From Bacillus sp. EB01 (GTDB lineage: Bacteria; Bacillota; Bacilli; Bacillales; Cytobacillaceae), in NCBI RefSeq assembly GCF_000613125.1, contig NZ_HG964497.1, positions 1,690,958 through 1,754,957 on the forward strand: a stretch of DNA of 64,000 nucleotides. The letters are read 5' to 3'. The notes beneath the pieces were generated by a model. It searched no databases. It was not told where the DNA came from and worked only from the letters and a program-made list of their open reading frames with translations. Numbering within the stretch: position 1 is the stretch's first letter; the number at the start of each line of letters is the position of its first letter. Below are positions 17,295 through 25,724 of this stretch, in pieces. A program made the translations under genes and the position numbers.

Positions 17295-18623
17295 TTGTTG
17301 TTAACGGAAATACTGGTGCTAGTTATACTTATCATTCTGAATGCATTTTTTGCAGCATCCGAAATTGCACTCATCTCCTTGAATGATAATAAGATTAAAA
17401 TGATGGCTGAAGGCGGAAATAAAAAGGCAAAAGCACTGGAAAAATTATTGTCTCAGCCGAGTCGATTTCTGGCAACGATCCAAATAGGGATTACCCTTGC
17501 AGGATTCATGGCGAGTGCTTTCGCCGGACAAAGTTTTGCTGGCAGGCTTGCTGCCTGGCTTTATGAAGTAGGAGTCCCGCTTGACCGGGGCGTTCTAGAA
17601 TCCTTGTCCCTCGTCGTTATTACGCTTGTTATTTCTTATTTTACCCTCGTCCTGGGTGAGCTTGTACCAAAGCAGATTGCAATGCAAAAAGCTGAACCTA
17701 TAGCATTTTTTGCGGTAACTCCGTTGACGGTTCTATCAAAGGTGACCAAGCCGTTTGTTAAATTTCTGACTCTATCGATGAACAGTGTTGTCCGTGTGTT
17801 TGGAATTGATCCAAATGCCGAGGAAGAGAATGTGACAGAGGAAGAAATCCGGATGATGGTTGATGTCGGTAAGGAAAAAGGAACCATCCAGGAAGAAGAA
17901 CGTGTCATGATCAATAATATTTTTGAGTTGGATAACAAGACAGTTTCCGATATCATGACGCATAGAACAAATATCGTCGCACTGCCGATTGACTCTACTC
18001 TGTTAGAAACAGTCCGTGTTGTGAATGAAGAAGGATACACCCGTTTTCCGGTTTACGAGGAGCATATTGATAACATTGTCGGGATTCTCCATGCAAAGGA
18101 TTTGATTCAGTTTGTTGAAAACAGAGGGGAAGATGCCTTCAACATGAGAAATCTGTTGAGGGATCCGTTCTATGTCCTGGAATCCCAGCGCATCGACCAT
18201 CTTTTTAGGGATATGCAAACTAATAATGTCCATATGGCAATCGCGATTGACGAATATGGCGGTACCGATGGCATTGTTACAATTGAGGATGTCATTGAAG
18301 AAATTGTCGGGAACATTTTTGACGAATATGATGAGCCTGGCAATGAAGAAGAAGAAATTAAGATGATTGATGAACGGACATACATGATTGACGGCACAAC
18401 CAATTTGTATGAAGTGGAAAATCTGCTTAAGATTGACTTGCCAATTCAGGAGTACGATACGCTGAGTGGTTTTATCATTGGACACCTTGGTTATATTCCA
18501 AGTGAGCTAGAGCAGCATACAGTTCAGCATGGAAATGTTCTGTTTACGGTCGAGGATATGAACGACCGCCGGATTACAAAAGTCCGGGCAGAAGTTCTCG
18601 AAGCTGAAGAGGACGAAGATTAA
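17295..18623 (+). CDS. CNNM/CorC-HlyC family membrane protein (DUF21, CBS pair, CorC domain)
   Basis: Protein of 442 residues of the 'hemolysin'-named family now linked to Mg2+/metal efflux. The DUF21 membrane domain (about 1-190) begins LVILIILNAFFAASEIALISL and contains LGELVPKQIA. Two CBS repeats follow (about 215-335; DIMTHRTNIVALP and GIVTIEDVIEEIVGNIFDEYD), then the CorC_HlyC domain (about 350-435). TTG start at 17295 with GGGAG 7 nt upstream. The 5' leader holds two strong hairpins (see findings). A terminator follows directly. Confidence 0.88.
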   Translation: MLLTEILVLVILIILNAFFAASEIALISLNDNKIKMMAEGGNKKAKALEKLLSQPSRFLATIQIGITLAGFMASAFAGQSFAGRLAAWLYEVGVPLDRGVLESLSLVVITLVISYFTLVLGELVPKQIAMQKAEPIAFFAVTPLTVLSKVTKPFVKFLTLSMNSVVRVFGIDPNAEEENVTEEEIRMMVDVGKEKGTIQEEERVMINNIFELDNKTVSDIMTHRTNIVALPIDSTLLETVRVVNEEGYTRFPVYEEHIDNIVGILHAKDLIQFVENRGEDAFNMRNLLRDPFYVLESQRIDHLFRDMQTNNVHMAIAIDEYGGTDGIVTIEDVIEEIVGNIFDEYDEPGNEEEEIKMIDERTYMIDGTTNLYEVENLLKIDLPIQEYDTLSGFIIGHLGYIPSELEQHTVQHGNVLFTVEDMNDRRITKVRAEVLEAEEDED

Positions 18624-18624
18624 A

Positions 18625-18660
18625 AAAGGCTTTGCAGCTAACGGCTGCAAAGCCTTTTGG
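18625..18660 (+). terminator. Rho-independent terminator of the CNNM gene
   Basis: AAAAGGCTTTGCAG / CTGCAAAGCCTTTT stem of about 13 bp with a 6-7 nt loop, starting right after the TAA. Confidence 0.85.
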
Positions 18661-18743
18661 TTTGGCTCTTTTCTGATATAACGGGACTTTCTTTAAAAAA
18701 ATATGGGCTATTTTCGTACTTAGCTATTGCTTAATAATTTTAC

Positions 18744-18863
18744 TCAGTGCTGCTTATTTGGAAGCTCCCTGCTTGGATTTCCCTTTCCCTGGCGTTTTTT
18801 ATTTTCTTCATCTTTCCGTTGCTTCTCATGAAGCTTTTCCACAAATTCGTGTGTATTGTCCAT
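18744..18863 (-). CDS. DUF4023 small protein (39 aa)
   Basis: A short minus-strand gene: ATG at 18863, a strong GGAGGGAATAGGG ribosome site directly upstream, and a TGA at 18744. The product is highly charged (MDNTHEFVEKLHEKQRKD at the start, KGNPSRELPNKQH at the end). This is the pattern I know from DUF4023 proteins of Bacillaceae. Function unknown. It lies alone between the CNNM gene and the BenE-type transporter gene. Confidence 0.75.
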   Translation of the reverse strand: MDNTHEFVEKLHEKQRKDEENKKRQGKGNPSRELPNKQH

Positions 18864-19056
18864 CCCTATTCCCTCCATCACAATTAGAATAGAGTTATTT
18901 TTGGCAACTGACCTCCAATGTATGCGGACTTTGGAGTGAAAAGAATTCTTACTAAATTTGATAAATTTATTGTTTTTAATCCTAACTTCGCTAATATAGG
19001 CAGTAGATACAGTAAGTGTTTAATGCTACAAACTTATCAAACATATGGGGGCAAAC

Positions 19057-20274
19057 ATGGGGGAGCCGAAGCGGCGTGTATATATTCAAGACGATTCATT
19101 GAGAGAGAATAACAAAAAGACTGTTTTTAAGGATTTAACGGGCCAAACGGTTTCTGCGGGGCTTATCTCTTCTACTTTAGTAATGACAGGACCTGCATTG
19201 ATTATTTTACAGGCAGCCGCGGCGGGGCAATTCACCAGTGAGCAAACAATTAATTGGATGTTCGCAGTCTACGTTTTTGGAGGGCTATATGGGATTGTCA
19301 TGCCACTTTGGTTTAAAATTCCCATCACTGGGGGCCATTCAATCTCAGGGGTTGCTTTTTTGGCAACAGTAACAGCGCATTTTACTTATTCTCAACTTAT
19401 TGGTGGCTATGTAATGTCAGCTCTGATAATTTTGTTAATCGGCGTTTCAGGCCTCTTCACCAAAATTATCAGGTGGGTACCCAAAGAAGTGATTGCTGCA
19501 ATGCTTGCTGGGCTAGTGACCAATTATGTCGTCCAGCTCGTCGAGGGAGTTAAGGTCCTGCCTGTGGTAGGCGGCTTAGCATTAGTTGGATTCTTTATTA
19601 GCACGAGAATGTCAAAACGTATTCCGGCAGTTGTGGTTGCAGTTGTCGTTGCATTCATTGCATTGTTGTTAACCGAAGATATCACTATTTCATCAAATGG
19701 GCTTTCCTTTGCTTTACCATCTCTGCAGGTTCCGGAATTTACATGGCTGGGTTTCATCACGCTTGCATTGCCTCTTGCTATGCTTATTTTGAGTAATGAT
19801 GTAGCAACTGGGATAGGCGCACTTGAGAGTTCGAAATTCGAAACGCCAATACGAAAAGTGGTTTCTTTTAGCGGGATTTTCTCGGTAATAGCTAGCTTTT
19901 TCGGCGGCCAAAGTGCAAACATTGCAGGAATGATGACTGCGATCTGTTCCAATCCGGAGGCAGGAGAAAAACAAAAGAGATATATGGCTTCAGTAGTTTC
20001 AGGAATATTAACCGTATTCTTTGGTGTGTTCTCGTGGAAAATTGTGCCCTTCATTCAAGCCTTGCCGAAGGCCTTTATTGCAATATTGGCAGGCTTTTCA
20101 CTGTTAGGCGTGCTCCTTTCCAGTTTGCAGATGGGTTTTTCCAGTGAGAAATTCCGCTTAAGTGCGTTGTTTGCTTTCCTGATTGCCTTATCAAATGTAT
20201 CGTTTTTTCATATCAGTGCTCCGGTATGGGGATTGATAGTTGGGGCGATCATTGCTAAAACAGTGGAGAAATAG
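19057..20274 (+). CDS. BenE-family transporter (benzoate/H+ symporter-like)
   Basis: Integral membrane protein of about 405 residues with some 12 hydrophobic helices. Landmarks are ITGGHSISGVAFLATV, PKEVIAAMLAGLV, NDVATGIGALESSKFETPIRKVVSFSGIFS and FFGGQSANIAGMMTAICSN, consistent with the BenE/nucleobase-cation symporter fold. Start 19057 is favoured because GGGGG lies 5 nt upstream; an in-frame ATG at 19045 has no ribosome site. The substrate may be an aromatic acid or a nucleobase-like anion. No catabolic genes are adjacent to settle it. Confidence 0.75.
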   Translation: MGEPKRRVYIQDDSLRENNKKTVFKDLTGQTVSAGLISSTLVMTGPALIILQAAAAGQFTSEQTINWMFAVYVFGGLYGIVMPLWFKIPITGGHSISGVAFLATVTAHFTYSQLIGGYVMSALIILLIGVSGLFTKIIRWVPKEVIAAMLAGLVTNYVVQLVEGVKVLPVVGGLALVGFFISTRMSKRIPAVVVAVVVAFIALLLTEDITISSNGLSFALPSLQVPEFTWLGFITLALPLAMLILSNDVATGIGALESSKFETPIRKVVSFSGIFSVIASFFGGQSANIAGMMTAICSNPEAGEKQKRYMASVVSGILTVFFGVFSWKIVPFIQALPKAFIAILAGFSLLGVLLSSLQMGFSSEKFRLSALFAFLIALSNVSFFHISAPVWGLIVGAIIAKTVEK

Positions 20275-20375
20275 TTAAAGGTGTTTCTTGTAGGTAAGGA
20301 AGTTATAGATTTCGTGAATGTTATTTTTATTTCGGAATTGTTCTAAACCTGCACCAGCATTGGGTTAAACACTAT

Positions 20376-20395
20376 TTAATCAAACGTTTGATTAA
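20376..20395. promoter_or_regulatory. 20-bp perfect palindrome, copy 1 (core AATCAAACGTTTGATT)
   Basis: A perfect palindrome that recurs base for base at 51838-51857. It looks like an operator for a dimeric regulator (TetR-like by symmetry). It lies about 100 bases after the BenE-type gene, upstream of a dispersed repeat. Confidence 0.5.
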
Positions 20396-20409
20396 TAAAT
20401 TTTTACTAA

Positions 20410-20537
20410 GATTTCCGCTCCAGGCGCTTCGCTTTCCACGGGCGGCATGGGAGCCTCCTCGGCGCGAGCGCCTGCGGGGTCTCCCGCTGACCTTTTCTCC
20501 CGTAGGAGTCTTCGCGCCGTCCACTACAATCAACTCT
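20410..20537. repeat. Dispersed Bacillus-type GC-rich repeat (GATTTCCGCTCCAGGCGC...)
   Basis: About 128 bases from GATTTCCGCTCCAGGCGCTT to CCACTACAATCAACTCT, much richer in G+C than its surroundings, with internal complementarity such as GGGAGCCTCC and AGGAGTC arms and GGCGCGAGCGCC. I recognise this as a multicopy element of the Bacillus group from memory; there is one copy in this window. Confidence 0.6.
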
Positions 20538-20620
20538 GTATAAAAACATCATTATCCCTTAACATAGCCCAAAAAATAAAAAGCCCCTCCCGTTGAGTTC
20601 GGAAAAGACTGTTTATAGTG

Positions 20621-21070
20621 TTATTTCACTTCTATCACAAACGCATATCCGGAAGAACCTTTTTCCCAGCTTCCATACATACTATAGACGTAGATCCCTT
20701 TTTCGTCGGGAGCAGTAAGGATATTTCCATTCAGGGACGCGGCTTCGGCTCCAATATCGCTGACCCAGCGGCTGATTCCTACTGTATCTGCTATAGGGAT
20801 TTTTTTAAATGCGATCTTTATTTCTTCACCAGGGGACACGACAATTGGTTTAAGGTTGTGTAACTTTACCAATTCTGGCGGTGATGGAGTATCCTCGCAC
20901 TTCTCTCTAATATAGCCTTCCCAGCAAAAGGATCCCCGTGCCGCTGAAACACTTTGCTCCCCAGCTGAAACAGACAAGCCAGGCGGCCCAAAGGGAATTA
21001 TCGACAATACCCCGTATAACGCTGCCATAAACGTTAGCACAACTGTTACATTTTTTAAAAGCTTATCCAT
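20621..21070 (-). CDS. Putative exported protein of unknown function
   Basis: About 149 residues that I do not recognise. An N-terminal hydrophobic segment (VTVVLTFMAALYGVLSIIPFG) suggests a signal peptide or anchor. The rest has two Cys (SFCWEG, REKCED) that could form a disulphide outside the cell, and beta-type sequence ending in SGYAFVIEVK. The run GGGGGG is placed 6 nt before the ATG at 21070, so I prefer that over 21076. It is a single gene with no neighbours in the same orientation. Confidence 0.55.
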   Translation of the reverse strand: MDKLLKNVTVVLTFMAALYGVLSIIPFGPPGLSVSAGEQSVSAARGSFCWEGYIREKCEDTPSPPELVKLHNLKPIVVSPGEEIKIAFKKIPIADTVGISRWVSDIGAEAASLNGNILTAPDEKGIYVYSMYGSWEKGSSGYAFVIEVK

Positions 21071-21532
21071 GCTCATCCCCCCGGATGAAGTTTTCTTATC
21101 TATTAGACGGGGAAGCCATATGCAAAGTTGCTAAAAGTAGTACGATATTTTTAATGCAATAAACATTCATGAAGTTTTCACTAGCAATTCAACAATTGAA
21201 ACTTAGTACGATAAAGGTGGTGGAGCGAAGAAGGAGAAATTAACTTTCCTAGCTGTACTTTTACCGTTACTTTTGGGTTTGTATTTTTGCCCAGCTCTGC
21301 CCTTTTTCCACAGAAAAGCCCCCTTCTTAAAACAGAAGAGGGCCACACGGAAGAAGCAGAAATTAAACTATGAGTTTAGCATTCAGCCGCCATTGCACTA
21401 GTTGGTCATGGGTCAAAGGTCACAAAGTAAGTGGACAGTGGTCATTGGTTTGCCATTGCCATTACAAAATACCATCTATATGGGGAGGCTCCTTCCGCGC
21501 CTTGAAGAGGAGTCTCACCGCTTCAAGGTTTC
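21071..21532. other. Intergenic region with a start-less small ORF
   Basis: About 460 bases without a firm gene. A plus-strand frame from 21207 to 21401 encodes KKEKLTFLAVLLPLLLGLYF, then a basic tail, after an AAAGGTGGTGG ribosome-like site, but it has no ATG, GTG or TTG (GCG stands where a start would be). A CCCCCTTCTT/AGAAGAGGG hairpin lies at about 21320-21345, and CCTTGAAG/CTTCAAGG at 21501-21528 may end the minus-strand DIP1984 gene. Confidence 0.4.
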
Positions 21533-22048
21533 TTAGAAATAGGCTGCTGCATCGAAATCAAGTTCAACGGCATAGTTCTTGGCGTTAATCAGGTTGGACA
21601 GCCTGTTTGCCTGCCTTTCTGCTTCGAGGCCTTTTTGGCGGTATTCCTCCGGCTCAAACAAGGCCACTTTTACAATAGAGTTGTTTTCAGCATAGGAATA
21701 CGGGAATTCTTCCTTTTGGGCTGATCCGAATTCCTTGTACTTCCGGGCTTTAGCCCTTAGCTGGGTCGCAAGCTCAATTGCCTCGACAATTGGCAGCTCC
21801 TCCCCGTTAAAGCTGACTGTATTTCCGATATTTGCTGCATACACAAGCCGGTCCAATGTACGCATATCTCTGCGAACAGTCTCAAGATCCCTTTCTACAT
21901 CCGGGAGTGGTCTCTGCTGTTTTGGCGGCTTACTGCCTTTTTCAACTTCGGCAAAAGCAACCCTGTCCATTTCTTCTTCCAGCTCATGTACACGTTTATT
22001 CAATATACTTTTTAGTTTAACTGCTTCTGCAAGTGTAAGTTTTGCCAT
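21533..22048 (-). CDS. DIP1984-family protein
   Basis: Soluble, helix-rich protein of 171 residues. The opening MAKLTLAEAVKLKSILNKRV and the central GNTVSFNGEELPIVEAIELA match the DIP1984 family (sometimes called septicolysin-like). The biochemical role is not established. A coiled-coil-like segment spans about residues 10-75. The ATG at 22048 is preceded by AAAGGAG. Divergently oriented from the sigma factor gene with about 150 bases between. Confidence 0.75.
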   Translation of the reverse strand: MAKLTLAEAVKLKSILNKRVHELEEEMDRVAFAEVEKGSKPPKQQRPLPDVERDLETVRRDMRTLDRLVYAANIGNTVSFNGEELPIVEAIELATQLRAKARKYKEFGSAQKEEFPYSYAENNSIVKVALFEPEEYRQKGLEAERQANRLSNLINAKNYAVELDFDAAAYF

Positions 22049-22150
22049 TCTCTAAAACTCCTTTTGTAATTCAGAGTTCTATAAGATTACCATTTTTCTT
22101 ACCTTTATTCAAATTTTATCCAGTTTCCTTTGTTATGATAAAAAAAGATA

Positions 22151-22177
22151 AAACCTTTTTGCCAGACGTATGTCTAA
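22151..22177 (+). promoter_or_regulatory. Candidate ECF-type promoter of the sigma/anti-sigma pair
   Basis: AAACC (22151-22155), followed 11 nt later by CGTATGTCTAA, resembles ECF promoters (AAC-type -35 and CGTC/TCTA-type -10) and sits 25 bases before the sigma gene. ECF sigma genes are usually autoregulated, which would fit. The match is partial. Confidence 0.4.
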
Positions 22178-22201
22178 TGTATAGGAAAAGGGGGCGGACA
22201 G

Positions 22202-22726
22202 ATGGACGGCATTGAACAGGCAGCGAGTAAAGCCATCAAAGGGGATGATGAAGCATTTCTTCATCTAATGTACATATACAAGGTTGACTTGTATAAAACG
22301 GCATTGGCTTTCCTGCGAAATGAGGGAGAAGCGCTCGAGGCGCTACAGGAAGTTACCTTTAGAGCTTATAAGGGGATAAGCAAGCTGAGGGATCCTGCCT
22401 ATGTGAAAACATGGCTTACCAGGATCATGATCAATTATTGCCAAGATGTTTTGAAAAAGAACAAACGGGTTGTCCTGGATGAAGAATATATACATGCACA
22501 GGGGAAGGTAGAGAACAGGGATAATCTTGAATTGCGGGATGCCATGGAAAGCCTTGATGAGCGTTCACAGGAGATCCTGGCACTCAAATACTTTCGGGAT
22601 TTGAAAATCAAAGAAATAGCAAATGAACTTAATTTTCCTGAAGGGACAATCAAAACCTGGCTGAATAAAGCGTTGAAGTCTCTCAGGAAAAAGCTTGATG
22701 ATAAGGGAGGAAGCCATCATGCATAA
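22202..22726 (+). CDS. ECF-type RNA polymerase sigma factor
   Basis: Sigma-70 family regulator of 174 residues. Region 2 covers about residues 20-85 (AFLRNEGEALEALQEVTFRAYKGI and WLTRIMINYC). Region 4 covers about 115-165 (LDERSQEILALKYFRDLKIKEIANELNFPEGTIKTWL), with the helix-turn-helix in its second half. It directs polymerase to a small regulon, probably for cell-envelope stress as in SigM/SigV-like factors. An 8-base overlap with the next gene couples it to its anti-sigma factor. GGGGGCGG precedes the ATG by 4 nt. Confidence 0.9.
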   Translation: MDGIEQAASKAIKGDDEAFLHLMYIYKVDLYKTALAFLRNEGEALEALQEVTFRAYKGISKLRDPAYVKTWLTRIMINYCQDVLKKNKRVVLDEEYIHAQGKVENRDNLELRDAMESLDERSQEILALKYFRDLKIKEIANELNFPEGTIKTWLNKALKSLRKKLDDKGGSHHA

Positions 22727-24017
22727 CAATGAAGGTCAGGAAATGGCGCAGTATCAAAAGGTGCTCGATGAACTGCCTATACCCGAAGCCGCCCTGGATG
22801 CCGCGATCCTGAAGGGTTTTGAAAAAGCAAAACTGCAAGTTACTCGGCCTCGTAGGGCAGGTCGGATGGGTTTGGCGATTGCAGCAGTTATTATAATTGG
22901 GTTCTTCACATCAATTAAGGTTTCTCCCGCATTCGCGGGCTATATGTCTGATATTCCGGGGATTGGTAAACTGGTGGATTTTATTCAGGGAGACAAAGGA
23001 ATGATCGCTGCTTTTGAGTCTGAATATGACCAAGAAGTTGGTGTCTCGAGCAAAGACAAGGATGTCACCTTCACAATAGAACGGGCAATTGCAGATGAAA
23101 ACGGTCTTGTCCTTTTTTATTCAATTGAAACAAGCAAGGAAGATATCTCCGTCGATAGTGCCAGTTTGGAAAGCCGAGATGGCTCGGAGTTAGTCATTGG
23201 AACGATAGGCTATGGAATGCCAGTTAAAGACGAAGAAGATAAATCATTCACAGGAATGATGGAATTTTACTACCAAAAGCCTTCCAAGGCAAAGTCCTTT
23301 TCATTAAAGGCCACAGTCGGTGGTACAGAACACTCTCTTGACTTCACCTTGAAGAAAGACATTCATGGCAAAAAGGAGTATCTTGTAAACAAAACTATCA
23401 TCATCGAAGGGCAGGAGGTGACGATTGAAAATATCGAGATGTATCCGCTGCGGGCAGCTATCCATGTAACTATGGGAGCTGGAAACAGCAAGAAACTTCT
23501 CAGTTTCGATAGCATCCAATTAATTGATGAGCGCGGAGAGATATGGGGCAATATTACAAATGGAATAACAGCCAGCGGTGTTGCCGAGGATGAAAACAAA
23601 AAAATCGTTTATTTGCAGAGCAATTACTTCAGGGAGCCGAAGGAATTGTACCTCGTTGTAGGAAAAATCCAGGCCGTAAATAAAAATGAAGCAGAGATTG
23701 TTATTGATACAGAGACAATGATCATTAAGAAACAGCCTGCTTCCAAAAAGTTCAGTGATTTGAGAGTAGAGAACGAAGACGTAATACTAAAATTGAATTC
23801 CGAAAAACGTTTTCCTTACTTTCCGTTCAGTAAAGTCAAAAGTGCTGATGGAAAGGAAAAGTATCTTAGCAATAGCTTTAACCGCAGTGGTGAGGGATTT
23901 GGAAATGAATTTGGTTTTAGCCTCACTCAAGTGAAGGGCTATGCCAACCCGATATCATTGGAACTCTCCTTTTATCCTGAATGGATTGAGTCGAAGGAAA
24001 AAATCCGGATTAAATAA
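22719..24017 (+). CDS. DUF4179-type membrane anti-sigma factor
   Basis: Protein of 432 residues whose gene overlaps the sigma gene by 8 bases. A cytoplasmic N-terminus (about 1-50) is followed by one transmembrane helix (MGLAIAAVIIIGFFTSIKV). Then comes a DUF4179-like region starting SPAFAGYMSDIPGIGKLVDF and a long extracellular part of beta-type sequence. This is the standard layout of anti-sigma factors that hold an ECF sigma at the membrane until a signal arrives. The ATG at 22719 has GGGAGG upstream. No zinc-finger HxxxCxxC motif is visible. Confidence 0.82.
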   Translation: MHNNEGQEMAQYQKVLDELPIPEAALDAAILKGFEKAKLQVTRPRRAGRMGLAIAAVIIIGFFTSIKVSPAFAGYMSDIPGIGKLVDFIQGDKGMIAAFESEYDQEVGVSSKDKDVTFTIERAIADENGLVLFYSIETSKEDISVDSASLESRDGSELVIGTIGYGMPVKDEEDKSFTGMMEFYYQKPSKAKSFSLKATVGGTEHSLDFTLKKDIHGKKEYLVNKTIIIEGQEVTIENIEMYPLRAAIHVTMGAGNSKKLLSFDSIQLIDERGEIWGNITNGITASGVAEDENKKIVYLQSNYFREPKELYLVVGKIQAVNKNEAEIVIDTETMIIKKQPASKKFSDLRVENEDVILKLNSEKRFPYFPFSKVKSADGKEKYLSNSFNRSGEGFGNEFGFSLTQVKGYANPISLELSFYPEWIESKEKIRIK

Positions 24018-24022
24018 CAAAT

Positions 24023-24052
24023 GAGGCAGAATCGCAATTGATTCTGCCTCAT
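24023..24052. terminator. Bidirectional terminator between convergent genes
   Basis: GAGGCAGAAT / ATTCTGCCTC perfect 10-bp stem with an 8-10 nt loop between the anti-sigma gene and the minus-strand phosphatase gene. Confidence 0.75.
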
Positions 24053-24058
24053 TCTAAT

Positions 24059-24634
24059 TTATTTCAAGTGCTTCGTGCAATTATACAAACCGCACTCCCA
24101 AATTTCATTTGATTGGGTGACAATCGTAACGGCAGTGTTATTAAGTGGAGCCTCCTTGTCCAGATGGGGTACAAGTTCTAGAAGGATCTTCCTGATAAAT
24201 GCGCCGTGGCTGATGATCAGTACGTTTTTACCAGGATTGGCATCCTGTATATCCGCCAGTGCAGCAAGTCCGCGATCCAGCACAGCTTCATATTTTTCAA
24301 ATCCAAGATCGAGGTTGCGCCACTCAGTGCCCCACTTGGCAATTCTCTCCGATTCAATCGTGCCTTCAATTTGTCCGAAGCTTACCTCACGCAGCCGAGG
24401 ATCAAAATGGATTTCTCCAATTCCCAGCCTGCCGGCAATCACTTCAGCTGTTTGCCTTGCTCGAAGGAGAGGGCTTGCGTAAAGACAATCCCATTTTTCG
24501 CTTGAAAGCCTTTCTGCAAGCAAGCCAGCTTCGTTTAGACCGCCTTGGTCTAGCGGAATATCGGAGCTTCCCTGTATCCGGCCTTCCTTATTCCAAGCTG
24601 TGCTTCCATGCCGGATAAATCCTAGTGTTGTCAT
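24059..24634 (-). CDS. Histidine phosphatase family protein (phosphoglycerate mutase-like)
   Basis: Soluble phosphatase of 191 residues. The catalytic RHG motif is at the N-terminus (LGFIRHGSTAWN), the second basic site is in ASPLLRARQTAEVI, and the second catalytic His appears in VLIISHGAFIRKIL. The physiological substrate (small phosphorylated metabolites) is not evident. The ATG at 24634 with GGAGG 6 nt upstream is preferred to the in-frame TTG at 24646. Confidence 0.85.
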   Translation of the reverse strand: MTTLGFIRHGSTAWNKEGRIQGSSDIPLDQGGLNEAGLLAERLSSEKWDCLYASPLLRARQTAEVIAGRLGIGEIHFDPRLREVSFGQIEGTIESERIAKWGTEWRNLDLGFEKYEAVLDRGLAALADIQDANPGKNVLIISHGAFIRKILLELVPHLDKEAPLNNTAVTIVTQSNEIWECGLYNCTKHLK

Positions 24635-24699
24635 ATTTACCTCCAAAAACTATTATAATAATTGTTATTTACCAATGGAAACCTGCCTAATCTTCATCA

Positions 24700-25419
24700 T
24701 CATTGAATTCTGCCTGTAAGCTTTTTCTCCCAAGCTCGGGTCTTGGAGGCGCTCTGGGCGTTAATAAATATATCCTCATCTTTTGTTTTTATATGAAGGT
24801 AAGGAGGTACCCCCTTTTGAATGAACAGCAGACTCGTCCCATAGCCGGTTACCTTGAATTTGCCTTTTGCAACGGTTTCCAGGCCAAATCCGTTCACCTT
24901 CCAGGTTACTTCTGGCATGTCATCGAGGAGGCTGACTGCTTCTATTTCCGCGTATGTCCATGAATCCCCGTACATTCCAGTAACTTCAAAGCTTTCTTCT
25001 TTTAAAATTAGCTTCGGGTCCTGATAGCCCAAAAACATCAGTATCCCGATTGAAATAATCGTCACTGACCCAATGCTTATGCTAATAATATAGCTCATTT
25101 TTCGCTTTTTTTGGACCTCGTAGCGAGAGAGATATATGAATCCTCCAAGCAGGAAAACCAGCATAAAGCCAAAATTGACTTCAATCGCATATGGAAATGA
25201 CGTAAAAATTAGCGGAAGCAAAACAATCATTCCGATTGCAGTCCCTATTAGCAGGCTGCCTGTTCTCTGTGGGTAGCCCCGTTCGATAAGCTGGGTTTGT
25301 TCCTCCTTAGGCCTGATTGAAAAGCCTGATATTAGCCAGTACGCTCCCCGCCTTAAACCCCATCCAAGCAAAAGGAACAAAACGGCAGTGCCGAGTTGAA
25401 TACTAAAAAGCAGCCACAT
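24700..25419 (-). CDS. DUF3784-like membrane protein with PH-like domain
   Basis: About 239 residues with two N-terminal helices. The segment LLGWGLRRGAYWLISGF followed by RPKEEQTQLIERGYPQRTG resembles DUF3784 proteins (pattern from memory). Two more helix pairs follow, and a soluble C-terminal half with KLILKEESFEVTGMYG and a final KTRAWEKKLT. The ATG at 25419 follows AAAGGGGGC. Role unknown, probably a membrane-associated regulator or envelope protein. Confidence 0.6.
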   Translation of the reverse strand: MWLLFSIQLGTAVLFLLLGWGLRRGAYWLISGFSIRPKEEQTQLIERGYPQRTGSLLIGTAIGMIVLLPLIFTSFPYAIEVNFGFMLVFLLGGFIYLSRYEVQKKRKMSYIISISIGSVTIISIGILMFLGYQDPKLILKEESFEVTGMYGDSWTYAEIEAVSLLDDMPEVTWKVNGFGLETVAKGKFKVTGYGTSLLFIQKGVPPYLHIKTKDEDIFINAQSASKTRAWEKKLTGRIQ

Positions 25420-25724
25420 TAAAACGCCCCCTTTATCACACACTTAGCATACTATACACAGGAAAAAAGTTCATTCCGTATAGAAGGGTTTATCCTCTTT
25501 AACAGCTGCCGATTTTAAAGTATATGAGATGAGGATAAGCATACGTTTTCCTTTTAAAAAATGGGAGCTATGATAGCAAGCGCAGGTGTACGGAGCTAAA
25601 AAAGTAACACAACAAAATGCAGCTAGGTAGAGGAAATCGAAGAGGAGCAGGCAATAATAAGAGCCGAGTTCCAAGAAGGAACCGGCTTTTCGGCTTCTGT
25701 GCTAATTAACGCGCAACCGCTGTA

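Noticed and set aside
25471-25674. Minus-strand frame of 67 codons rich in Cys and aromatic residues
   Set aside because: No ribosome site, no recognisable motif, and it spans a GAGTTCC/GGAACCGG hairpin; treated as non-coding.
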